From positions 33,511 to 97,510 of the forward strand of contig JAEZJM010000031.1 in the NCBI GenBank assembly GCA_023415775.1: a DNA stretch of 64,000 bases, written 5' to 3'. The stretch comes from Bacillota bacterium (GTDB taxonomy: Bacteria > Bacillota > Negativicutes > Sporomusales > UBA7701). The notes beneath the pieces are model-generated. The model did no database searches and was not told where the DNA came from. It saw only the letters and a program-made list of their open reading frames with translations. Position numbers and translations under genes: made by a program. Numbering within the stretch: position 1 is the stretch's first letter; the number at the start of each line of letters is the position of its first letter. Below are positions 57,933 through 64,000 of this stretch, in pieces.

Positions 57933-58946
57933 ATGGTAATCGTAATGAAACATGATGCTACCGACAGCCACATAAGCCACGTCGTCGGCCGCGTCGAGGC
58001 AGCCGGCCTATCGACCTGCCTGTCGCGCGGACAGGACAGGACGCTGATCGGCATCGTCGGTGACAAGCGGCTGATCGTTACCCTGCCGGTGGAAGCTTTT
58101 CCGGGAGTGGAAAAGGTGCTGCCGGTCACCGACAGCTACAAATTGGCCAGCCGGCAGTTCCGTCCCGAGGCATCGGTTATCGACGTTGGTGGAGTTGAGA
58201 TCGGCGGCGGGAAGCTGGTCGTCATGGCCGGGCCATGCGCCGTGGAAAACCGCGCGCAGCTTCTCGAGGCAGCCGAAATCGCCAGAGAGGGCGGCGCGCA
58301 GTTCCTGCGGGGCGGTGCTTTCAAGCCGCGTACTTCGCCGTATTCGTTCCAGGGACTGGAGCGCCAGGGTCTTGAGTATTTAGCAGAGGCCCGCGACGCT
58401 ACCGGCCTGAAAATAGTAACCGAGGTCGTAGACGTGACCTCGGTTGCGATGGTGGCGGAATATGCCGATGTACTTCAGGTCGGCGCCCGCAACATGCAGA
58501 ACTTCAAGCTGCTGCAGGCGATCGGCCAGGCGGGCAAGCCGGTGCTTCTCAAACGTGGGATAGCGGCTACAATCAGCGAGTGGCTGCACGCCGCCGAGTA
58601 CATCCTCAGCGAGGGTAACTACAAGGTAATTCTCTGTGAACGGGGCATCCGCACATTCGAGGAATACACTCGAAATACCTTGGACTTAAGCGCGGTCGTG
58701 GCGGCAAAAAAGCTCAGCCACCTGCCGGTCGTCGTCGATCCAAGCCACGGCACCGGCCGCCGCGAGCTTGTCGGGCCGATGGCGCTGGCCGCCGTGGCCG
58801 CGGGCGCCGACGGCCTGATGGTCGAAATGCATCCCAACCCGGCCGAGGCTCTTTCCGATGGGCCCCAGTCCCTCGATCCCGATCAGTATCGAGAATTGAT
58901 GGCGGCGGTGTTTTCGTTGGCCGCCTTCCTCCGCCCGGTGGTGTAG
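57933..58946 (+). CDS. aroF: 3-deoxy-7-phosphoheptulonate synthase
   Basis: A 337-residue AroA(beta)/KDO8P-type DAHP synthase joining PEP and erythrose 4-phosphate at the entry to aromatic synthesis. The N-terminal 70 residues are the ferredoxin-like domain seen in Thermotoga/Firmicute enzymes (VIVMKHDATDSHISHVV). The barrel has VMAGPCAVEN, FLRGGAFKPRTSPYSFQG, GARNMQNF, LLKRGIAATI and VVDPSHGTGRR. The ATG at 57933 follows GAGGAGG. It is driven by the same Phe T-box as pheA. Confidence 0.95.
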   Translation: MVIVMKHDATDSHISHVVGRVEAAGLSTCLSRGQDRTLIGIVGDKRLIVTLPVEAFPGVEKVLPVTDSYKLASRQFRPEASVIDVGGVEIGGGKLVVMAGPCAVENRAQLLEAAEIAREGGAQFLRGGAFKPRTSPYSFQGLERQGLEYLAEARDATGLKIVTEVVDVTSVAMVAEYADVLQVGARNMQNFKLLQAIGQAGKPVLLKRGIAATISEWLHAAEYILSEGNYKVILCERGIRTFEEYTRNTLDLSAVVAAKKLSHLPVVVDPSHGTGRRELVGPMALAAVAAGADGLMVEMHPNPAEALSDGPQSLDPDQYRELMAAVFSLAAFLRPVV

Positions 58947-60011
58947 CTAGCGGATTACGTGATGGATGCGGAGCTCGGGGTCGTCGGCCAGATCCAGGAC
59001 CGCGCCGCTCGTGAGCTGAACAATCGAGCGGGAGGGCGACACCGGGTTAAGGTAGACCACCCGGGCTTCGCGGCCGTCGTTTAGGGCGACGATATTGCCG
59101 CACAGGAAGTTGAGCATCCGCCCGGAGAACAACAGGCATATTTCCGGGTCGGCCCGATGCTTGGCGTCGTTGACTGTCTCCAGACCCGAATAGGGGCTAT
59201 AAACGGCGCACGGGTTGCGGTTTATCGTCAGGGCTTCATCGTAGATGTCGGCGACGGCGACGATTTTGGCGTAGGGGTGGATCTTTTCCCCCGGCAGGCT
59301 CAGCGGGTAGCCGCTGCGGTCGTTGCGCTCGTGGTGCTGGGCGATGGCGGCTTTAACGCTGGCGGCGAGATCAAGGCCCTTGACAAGCTCGAAGCCGTAG
59401 CGGACATGCTGCTTGTAGTGGGCGTAGTCGTTGGGAGGCAGCAGGTTGGTGCGGTGGAGAAGGGATTGCGGGAGCTGGGATTTGCCGACATCGTGGAGCA
59501 GGCCGGCTAGGGAAACGGCGTTGACCACTTCCGGCGGGTAGTTCATCCAGGTAGCGATGAGAGCGGCGATGACGCCGACATTGACACTGTGCTGGAAAGT
59601 GGCGTCGTCGCAGGGCGGCAGGTCGTAAAGCCGGTCGACGACGTTGCCGGCCGCTTGAACGCCTGCGGCCAATTCGTCGGCGGTGGCCGTGAAGGCCTCC
59701 AGGGGCACTTCCTGGCTTGCCCTCAGATCGGAAAACGCACTCTGAACGACACTGACCGACTTGTTGTAGCTGTTGACAAACTGCTCGACCTCTCGGCTGA
59801 GGATGGGGTTGACGGGTACTTCGCTGACGATATTGGCAACGGCGATTTGCCAGTTTTTCAACTTGTTGATGGTATGGCTGCTGACGATAGTTCCGGCGCC
59901 GATCAGAACAGCGCCGTCTCCTGAGAGGAGGTCATGGGCAAGTTCCATTCCCGGTACAAGTTGATTGACATGGAGTTGCACCGTTCTACGCAGGGCTTCT
60001 CTTTGTGTCAT
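58947..60011 (-). CDS. HD-GYP domain protein
   Basis: A 354-residue protein with an N-terminal region of about 130 residues and an HD-GYP domain, the class that hydrolyses c-di-GMP. HD motif: LAGLLHDVGKSQLP near residue 170. The second motif reads HHERNDRSGYP, with Arg where Gly is usual (HHExxDGxGYP). ADIYDEAL follows. The C-terminal 70 residues are a small beta domain. The altered motif leaves phosphodiesterase activity uncertain. GAGAGGAC precedes the ATG. It ends tail-to-tail with aroF with no gap. Confidence 0.87.
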   Translation of the reverse strand: MTQREALRRTVQLHVNQLVPGMELAHDLLSGDGAVLIGAGTIVSSHTINKLKNWQIAVANIVSEVPVNPILSREVEQFVNSYNKSVSVVQSAFSDLRASQEVPLEAFTATADELAAGVQAAGNVVDRLYDLPPCDDATFQHSVNVGVIAALIATWMNYPPEVVNAVSLAGLLHDVGKSQLPQSLLHRTNLLPPNDYAHYKQHVRYGFELVKGLDLAASVKAAIAQHHERNDRSGYPLSLPGEKIHPYAKIVAVADIYDEALTINRNPCAVYSPYSGLETVNDAKHRADPEICLLFSGRMLNFLCGNIVALNDGREARVVYLNPVSPSRSIVQLTSGAVLDLADDPELRIHHVIR

Positions 60012-60100
60012 TCACACAGTCCTCTCAGAAATAATTCCTATTTATGGTAAATACGACGGTTGAGCGGTTTTTCCTTTATCAATTTCGGGGAAAGAATACT

Positions 60101-60114
60101 TTTTTCGCGAAAAA
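60101..60114. repeat. Perfect 14-base palindrome upstream of the HD-GYP gene
   Basis: TTTTTCGCGAAAAA lies in the divergent intergenic region, about 90 bases from the HD-GYP start and 118 from the hydrogenase-regulator-like gene. It could be an operator. The rest of 60012-60231 shows no gene or clear promoter. Confidence 0.45.
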
Positions 60115-60231
60115 TGACTGTTTCCATTTAGCGGTTTGTCATTGTCCCCGGCAGGGATTATTGCGCATGGAAAAGAAGATAATAAGAAATATTAGGTAAT
60201 GCGCCAAAAAAAAAACTGTGAGGTGACGCCA

Positions 60232-60492
60232 ATGACCAACTGCTCGACGATCGTGGCAATTCTACAAGAGAACCGCGTCGAGACCGCCCCGAAGGTCCAG
60301 GACATTCTCACCGAATTCGGCTGCTTCATCAGGGTAAGGCTCGGACTGCATGATGCCGCAATCGACCAATGCACCAACACCGGCCTCATCCTTCTCCAGC
60401 TTTGCGGTGAGAACATCCCTGTCAAAGACATGGAGAAAAAGCTCAACGCCATCCCCAACGTCAAGGTTAAGACAATGAGCCTGGATTTCTAA
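60232..60492 (+). CDS. TM1266-type iron-only hydrogenase system putative regulator
   Basis: An 86-residue ACT/NikR-C-like small protein matching the TM1266 family by eye: TIVAILQENRVETAPKVQDI, LTEFGCFIRVRLGLH, and IPNVKVKTMSLDF at the end. Such genes accompany [FeFe]-hydrogenase maturation genes in anaerobes, but none is visible here. GAGGTGA precedes the ATG at 60232; an upstream in-frame ATG is not preceded by a ribosome site. Its ligand is unknown. Confidence 0.75.
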   Translation: MTNCSTIVAILQENRVETAPKVQDILTEFGCFIRVRLGLHDAAIDQCTNTGLILLQLCGENIPVKDMEKKLNAIPNVKVKTMSLDF

Positions 60493-60513
60493 AGGAACCT
60501 TAGCTGCCGGGAG

Positions 60514-60542
60514 GCCGCGGGCGCAGGTGCCCGCGGCTTCGC
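60514..60542 (+). terminator. GC-rich hairpin after the regulator gene
   Basis: GCCGCGGGC (60514-60522) pairs with GCCCGCGGC (60529-60537). No T run follows, so a Rho-independent role is doubtful. Confidence 0.35.
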
Positions 60543-60563
60543 GCGTGCAGTCGATTACCCGCC

Positions 60564-60592
60564 TTGACAAACGCAAGCAGAGTATATATGAT
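60564..60592 (+). promoter_or_regulatory. Promoter of the DUF362 gene
   Basis: Consensus TTGACA (60564-60569) and TATGAT (60587-60592), 17-base spacer. Confidence 0.75.
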
Positions 60593-60628
60593 TTGGTGAA
60601 AAATAGAAAACAACGCGAGGTGTTCCAA

Positions 60629-61702
60629 TTGACAGCTAAAGTGTACTTTCTTCCCTTGTCCGACGGCCTGCCGATCAGCGAGCAGGCGGTGGCGATGAAC
60701 AGGATCTACGCGGCGTCCGGCGCCGAAGCCGTATTCGCCGCCAAGGATTTCGTAGCCGTGAAGCTTCATGTCGGCGAAAAGAAGAACACCACTCACATAA
60801 AGCCCGAGCTTATCAAGCTGCTGGTTGACAGGGTCAAGGATAAAGGCGGCGTTCCTTTCTTGACCGAGACATCCACCCTCTACAAAGGCGAACGGGAGAA
60901 CGCTGTCAAGCATCTCCTCCACGCCCACTGCCACGGGTTCGGCATTGATAGTGTCGGCGCGCCGTTTATAATGGCCGACGGACTTACCGGCAACACCGAG
61001 TATGAGGTAGAGATCGACGGTGAGCTGCATAAAAGCGTCAAGGTCGCGCGCGAAATAATGAGCGCGGATGCGCTCATCGCCGTAGCCCATCCCACCGGGC
61101 ATCCTGCTGCCGGATTGGGCGCCTGCATCAAGAACCTCGGCATGGGGTTGGCCAGCCGCATGGGCAAAATGCGCCAGCATTCGGCGATGCTGCCCGAAGT
61201 ACTCACCGACAAGTGCCGCTTCTGCGGGAAGTGCATCAAGTGGTGCCCGCGCGATGCTATCGTCGAGAAGGACGGCAAAGCGTATATCATGACGGAGAAA
61301 TGCATCGGCTGCGGCGAATGCCTGGCGATGTGCCGTTTCGACGCCGTCAGTTACGACTGGGGGGCGGAATCGGGCTACATGCAGCGCAGCATGGCCGAAC
61401 ACGCCTATGGGGCAATCGCCGGCAAGAAGGGCAAGTGCTTTTTCTTTAATGTCATGATCGACATGACCAAAGAATGCGACTGCTTCAACGTCGACCAACG
61501 CAAGTTCATACCCGACATCGGCATCCTCGCTTCCGACGACCCGGTAGCCATCGACAAAGCAACCCTCGATCTCACCGCCAAGGCTCACGGTCAGTCGCTG
61601 GCCAAGATGGCGTACGCCAAGCATGACGCCATGATCCAGATCGAGCACGCCGCCAAGGTCGGCATGGGCTCCCTTGAGTACGAGCTGATCGAGGTCAAAT
61701 GA
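60629..61702 (+). CDS. DUF362 protein with two [4Fe-4S] motifs
   Basis: A 357-residue protein. The DUF362 domain (about residues 1-185 and 240-350) surrounds a two-cluster ferredoxin segment: CRFCGKCIKWCPRDAI near residue 193 and CIGCGECLAMCRFDAV near 223. Similar proteins are common in clostridia and are presumed electron-transfer or Fe-S assembly helpers. The start is TTG at 60629 with GCGAGGTG upstream. It has its own strong promoter. ybaK and thrC follow in the same direction. Confidence 0.87.
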   Translation: MTAKVYFLPLSDGLPISEQAVAMNRIYAASGAEAVFAAKDFVAVKLHVGEKKNTTHIKPELIKLLVDRVKDKGGVPFLTETSTLYKGERENAVKHLLHAHCHGFGIDSVGAPFIMADGLTGNTEYEVEIDGELHKSVKVAREIMSADALIAVAHPTGHPAAGLGACIKNLGMGLASRMGKMRQHSAMLPEVLTDKCRFCGKCIKWCPRDAIVEKDGKAYIMTEKCIGCGECLAMCRFDAVSYDWGAESGYMQRSMAEHAYGAIAGKKGKCFFFNVMIDMTKECDCFNVDQRKFIPDIGILASDDPVAIDKATLDLTAKAHGQSLAKMAYAKHDAMIQIEHAAKVGMGSLEYELIEVK

Positions 61703-61712
61703 GGTAATCAGC

Positions 61713-62189
61713 GTGAAAACCAACGCCGCCCGGATTCTTGACGGGCTCAAACTAACCTATAGGCTCATAGAATATCCGGTGGACGAAAACGACCTCAGCG
61801 CCGAGAGCGTCGCCGCTAAGATCGGCATGCCGTCCGAGCAGGTTTTTAAGACGCTTGTCGCCAAAGGTGACAGAACGGGCGTCATACTGGCCTGCATTCC
61901 CGGTTCGTCCGAGCTTGACCTCAAGGCCCTGGCCGCGGTCAGCGGCAACAAGAAGGTTGACATGGTGCCGCTTAAAGAGGTTCAGAGCCTGACCGGCTAC
62001 ATCCGCGGCGGTGTTTCCCCCATAGGCACCAAAAAGCGGTATCCCACCTATTTCGACGAAACCATCCTCGTTTGGTCGGAGATATCGGTTAGCGCCGGTG
62101 TGCGCGGCTGCCAGATGGTGTTGACGCCGGACGACGTCCTTGCGGCGGTGGGCGGCAAAACCGGCCCGATCGCCCGGGCGAAAACATGA
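61713..62189 (+). CDS. ybaK: Cys-tRNA(Pro) deacylase (YbaK/EbsC)
   Basis: A 158-residue trans-editing enzyme that hydrolyses Cys-tRNA(Pro). It has VAAKIGMPSEQVFKTLVAK with the conserved Lys, IPGSSELDLKALA, VQSLTGYIRGGVSPIGTKK and a closing ISVSAGVRGCQM. Start GTG at 61713 with GAGGTAA upstream, 10 bases after the DUF362 stop. Confidence 0.92.
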   Translation: MKTNAARILDGLKLTYRLIEYPVDENDLSAESVAAKIGMPSEQVFKTLVAKGDRTGVILACIPGSSELDLKALAAVSGNKKVDMVPLKEVQSLTGYIRGGVSPIGTKKRYPTYFDETILVWSEISVSAGVRGCQMVLTPDDVLAAVGGKTGPIARAKT

Positions 62190-62232
62190 CAGGGGTAATC
62201 AGGGCAACCTTCCCCGGAAATTGAGGTGTGAT

Positions 62233-63735
62233 ATGCTATATCATAGTACCCGAGGCGGCCGGGAGAAGTTGACGGCAGCGGCGGCGATCAAGACCGGCAT
62301 CGCTCCCGATGGCGGCCTGTTCGTTCCCGCGGCGGTCCCGGTGATCGACCGGAGTTTTCTCGCCGCCCTTATACCGCTTACATATCAGCAACGGGCCGTA
62401 AGCATTCTCGAACTTTTTCTTCCCGACTACTCGCGGGAGGAGATAACTGCCTGCGTAGAGGCCGCTTACGGCGCGGCCAAGTTCGATCATCCGGCCGTTG
62501 CCCCGGTCACCGCGCTGGACGATGGCACCTATATGCTCGAGTTGTGGCACGGACCGACCAGCGCCTTCAAAGACATGGCGCTGCAGATTCTGCCCCAACT
62601 GCTGGTGCGCGCGCTGGCCAAGACCGGGGAAACGGCCGAGATCGTCATTCTTGTGGCCACCTCGGGCGACACCGGCAAGGCCGCCCTCGAAGGCTTCCGG
62701 GATGTGGAGCGGACCCGTATCGTCGTCTTCTTCCCCCACGAGGGAGTCAGTGAGATGCAACGCCTGCAGATGGTCACCCAGGAAGGCGGCAATGTCGCCG
62801 TAGTGGCGGTGCGCGGCAATTTCGACGATACCCAGTCTGGCGTCAAGCGGATTTTCGGCGACCACGCGGCCGGCGAGCAACTTGCCGCCCGCGGCTTCAA
62901 GCTTTCTTCCGCCAATTCGATCAATTGGGGGCGCCTGCTGCCGCAGATAGTCTACTATTTCAGCGCTTACGCCGATCTGCTCAAGGACGGGGCGATCTCC
63001 GCCGGGCAGCCGGTCAATTTCGTCGTGCCCACAGGCAATTTTGGCAACATCCTTGCCGGCTATTACGCCAAACTTATGGGGCTGCCGGTCAACAGGCTGG
63101 TCTGCGCGGCCAACGCCAATAATGTACTGACCGATTTTCTCCGCACCGGGGTCTATGACCGCCGTCGCAGTTTCCACAAGACTCTGTCCCCCTCAATGGA
63201 TATCCTCATCTCCAGCAACCTGGAAAGGCTTCTGTATCACGTCACCGGCGGCGACTCCGCCCAGGTGGCGACATGGATGGGACAGCTTAACAGCGACGGC
63301 GTCTACCGGGTGGAGGGACGGCCACTGGCCGCGATCCAGGATACCTTCTGGTCGGATTGGGCCGACGACCGGGATACGACTGCCGAAATCAGGGCTGTAT
63401 ATGACCGGTACCGCTATCTGGTCGATCCCCACACCGCGGTGGCGACCCGCGTTTTGAAGACTTACCGCGAGGCAACGGGCGACGTAGTACCCGCCGTCGT
63501 CGTTTCCACCGCCAGTCCTTTTAAATTCAACGACAGCGTTCTGGCAGCCCTTGCCGGGCCGGAAGCGCTGACCGGCAAATCGGCCTTCGCGGCCGCCCGG
63601 GAGCTTTCCCGGCTGACCGGCAGTCCGATGCCTCCCTCGCTGGCAGGGCTCGAGCATAAAACCGTAAGGCACAGAGCTGTCTGCGATCCGGACGAGATGA
63701 AGACAAGGGTCGACGAGGCTTTGGTCAGGAAATAG
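62233..63735 (+). CDS. thrC: Threonine synthase
   Basis: A 500-residue PLP enzyme of the long bacterial/fungal type, converting phosphohomoserine to threonine. It begins MLYHSTRGGREKLTAAAAI; the PLP lysine is in HGPTSAFKDMALQ near residue 111, followed by ILVATSGDTGKAALEGF and VVPTGNFGNILAGYYAKLMG. The ATG at 62233 follows TTGAGGTG. A longer frame upstream is a shadow of ybaK. Threonine it makes may be broken down by the short dehydratase at 49210. Confidence 0.95.
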   Translation: MLYHSTRGGREKLTAAAAIKTGIAPDGGLFVPAAVPVIDRSFLAALIPLTYQQRAVSILELFLPDYSREEITACVEAAYGAAKFDHPAVAPVTALDDGTYMLELWHGPTSAFKDMALQILPQLLVRALAKTGETAEIVILVATSGDTGKAALEGFRDVERTRIVVFFPHEGVSEMQRLQMVTQEGGNVAVVAVRGNFDDTQSGVKRIFGDHAAGEQLAARGFKLSSANSINWGRLLPQIVYYFSAYADLLKDGAISAGQPVNFVVPTGNFGNILAGYYAKLMGLPVNRLVCAANANNVLTDFLRTGVYDRRRSFHKTLSPSMDILISSNLERLLYHVTGGDSAQVATWMGQLNSDGVYRVEGRPLAAIQDTFWSDWADDRDTTAEIRAVYDRYRYLVDPHTAVATRVLKTYREATGDVVPAVVVSTASPFKFNDSVLAALAGPEALTGKSAFAAARELSRLTGSPMPPSLAGLEHKTVRHRAVCDPDEMKTRVDEALVRK

Positions 63736-63762
63736 AAAAGAATTAAGGATAGGGGAGACAGA

Positions 63763-64000
63763 ATGGATTACGACCGAAAAATGCTAGAGAAAGCCGGCAA
63801 GGCCCATTACAACCTGCCGGTGCCCGTGCTGGCGGAGCACGCCGTGCGCGCCGGCGAAGGCATGCTGACCGCGAGCGGCGCCCTGCGCGTCGCCACCGGC
63901 AAGTACACCGGCCGCTCGCCCAACGACAAGTTTGTCGTCGATTCGCCGGCGGTGCACGCCACCATCGACTGGAGCAACAACAAGCCCTTCGCGCCCGAGA
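63763..64000 (+). CDS. pckA: ATP-type phosphoenolpyruvate carboxykinase, N-terminus (partial)
   Basis: An ATG at 63763 behind AGGGGAG opens 79 codons to the window edge. The product has GALRVATGKYTGRSPNDKFV, the conserved N-terminal block of ATP-dependent PckA, and a family-typical TIDWSNNKP. The enzyme interconverts oxaloacetate and PEP. The catalytic P-loop lies beyond the window. Confidence 0.85.
   Translation, partial: MDYDRKMLEKAGKAHYNLPVPVLAEHAVRAGEGMLTASGALRVATGKYTGRSPNDKFVVDSPAVHATIDWSNNKPFAPE

Noticed and set aside
1..64000. CRISPR arrays, prophage, insertion sequences, tRNA or rRNA genes
   Set aside because: No regular direct repeats, transposase or integrase motifs, or RNA gene signatures were found by reading. 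A tRNA scan and repeat search would settle it.

Overview
This 64 kb window is a dense, GC-rich bacterial chromosome segment that reads as a Firmicute, most likely a Negativicute of the Sporomusaceae type (inference). The supporting evidence is the short HisG plus HisZ arrangement, two T-box leaders, a DinR-type LexA box, GatCAB, many GTG/TTG starts behind strong AGGAGG sites, and above all a tandem pair of CobT-like genes behind a cobalamin riboswitch, the arrangement known as arsAB in Sporomusa. I saw no rRNA, tRNA, CRISPR array, insertion sequence or prophage.

Layout. 1-9.9 kb: histidine biosynthesis. A TrpR-like regulator, hisZ and an HD-domain gene are separated by an inverted D-2-hydroxyacid dehydrogenase from an overlapping hisG-D-C-B-H-A-F-IE operon. 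9.9-19 kb: a mug glycosylase with a 43-residue companion, a pair of unassigned genes (one a membrane protein), an Lrp / iron-sulfur / EamA operon, a metallo-hydrolase, a divergent polysaccharide deacetylase, and a T-box-controlled Lrp-aminotransferase operon. 19-24 kb: a TtcA-like PP-loop protein, a two-gene putative DNA-repair operon with a LexA-like box over its -35, and a CBS-domain pyrophosphatase. 24-26.6 kb: a LysR regulator divergent from yedE, tusA-like and DUF3343 genes (sulfur/selenium handling). 26.6-36.5 kb: pcrA, ligA, gatCAB, a PilJ-GGDEF diguanylate cyclase and an M42 peptidase. 36.5-46 kb: a CPBP protease, small zinc-ribbon proteins, a Lon-like protease behind a large inverted repeat, rlmD, a lower-GC stretch with a LUD protein and a DEAD-box helicase with a terminator in its leader, and an unassigned 503-residue protein. 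46-53.4 kb: a radical SAM protein, nadE, threonine dehydratase, a secreted protein, and the riboswitch with two cobT paralogues. 53.4-56.7 kb: three small acidic proteins sharing a C-terminal Cys motif, around a FliB-like protein and an L,D-transpeptidase. 56.7-64 kb: a Phe T-box, pheA, aroF, an HD-GYP protein, a TM1266-type regulator, a DUF362 ferredoxin-like protein, ybaK, thrC and the start of pckA.

How it fits together. Most of the window is core anabolism and housekeeping, with His, Phe and Thr pathways, tRNA amidation, NAD and DNA repair. Regulation visible in the DNA is largely RNA-based: two T-boxes, one riboswitch and one probable attenuator. The least explained parts are the small-protein cluster at 53.5-56.7 kb, the pair at 10.7-12.4 kb, the structured leader before the Lon-like protease and the DEAD-box leader. 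The only stretches above about 300 bases without a main gene are 18749-19122 (T-box), 43916-44235 (attenuator leader and promoters), 50869-51202 (riboswitch) and 56674-57048 (T-box).
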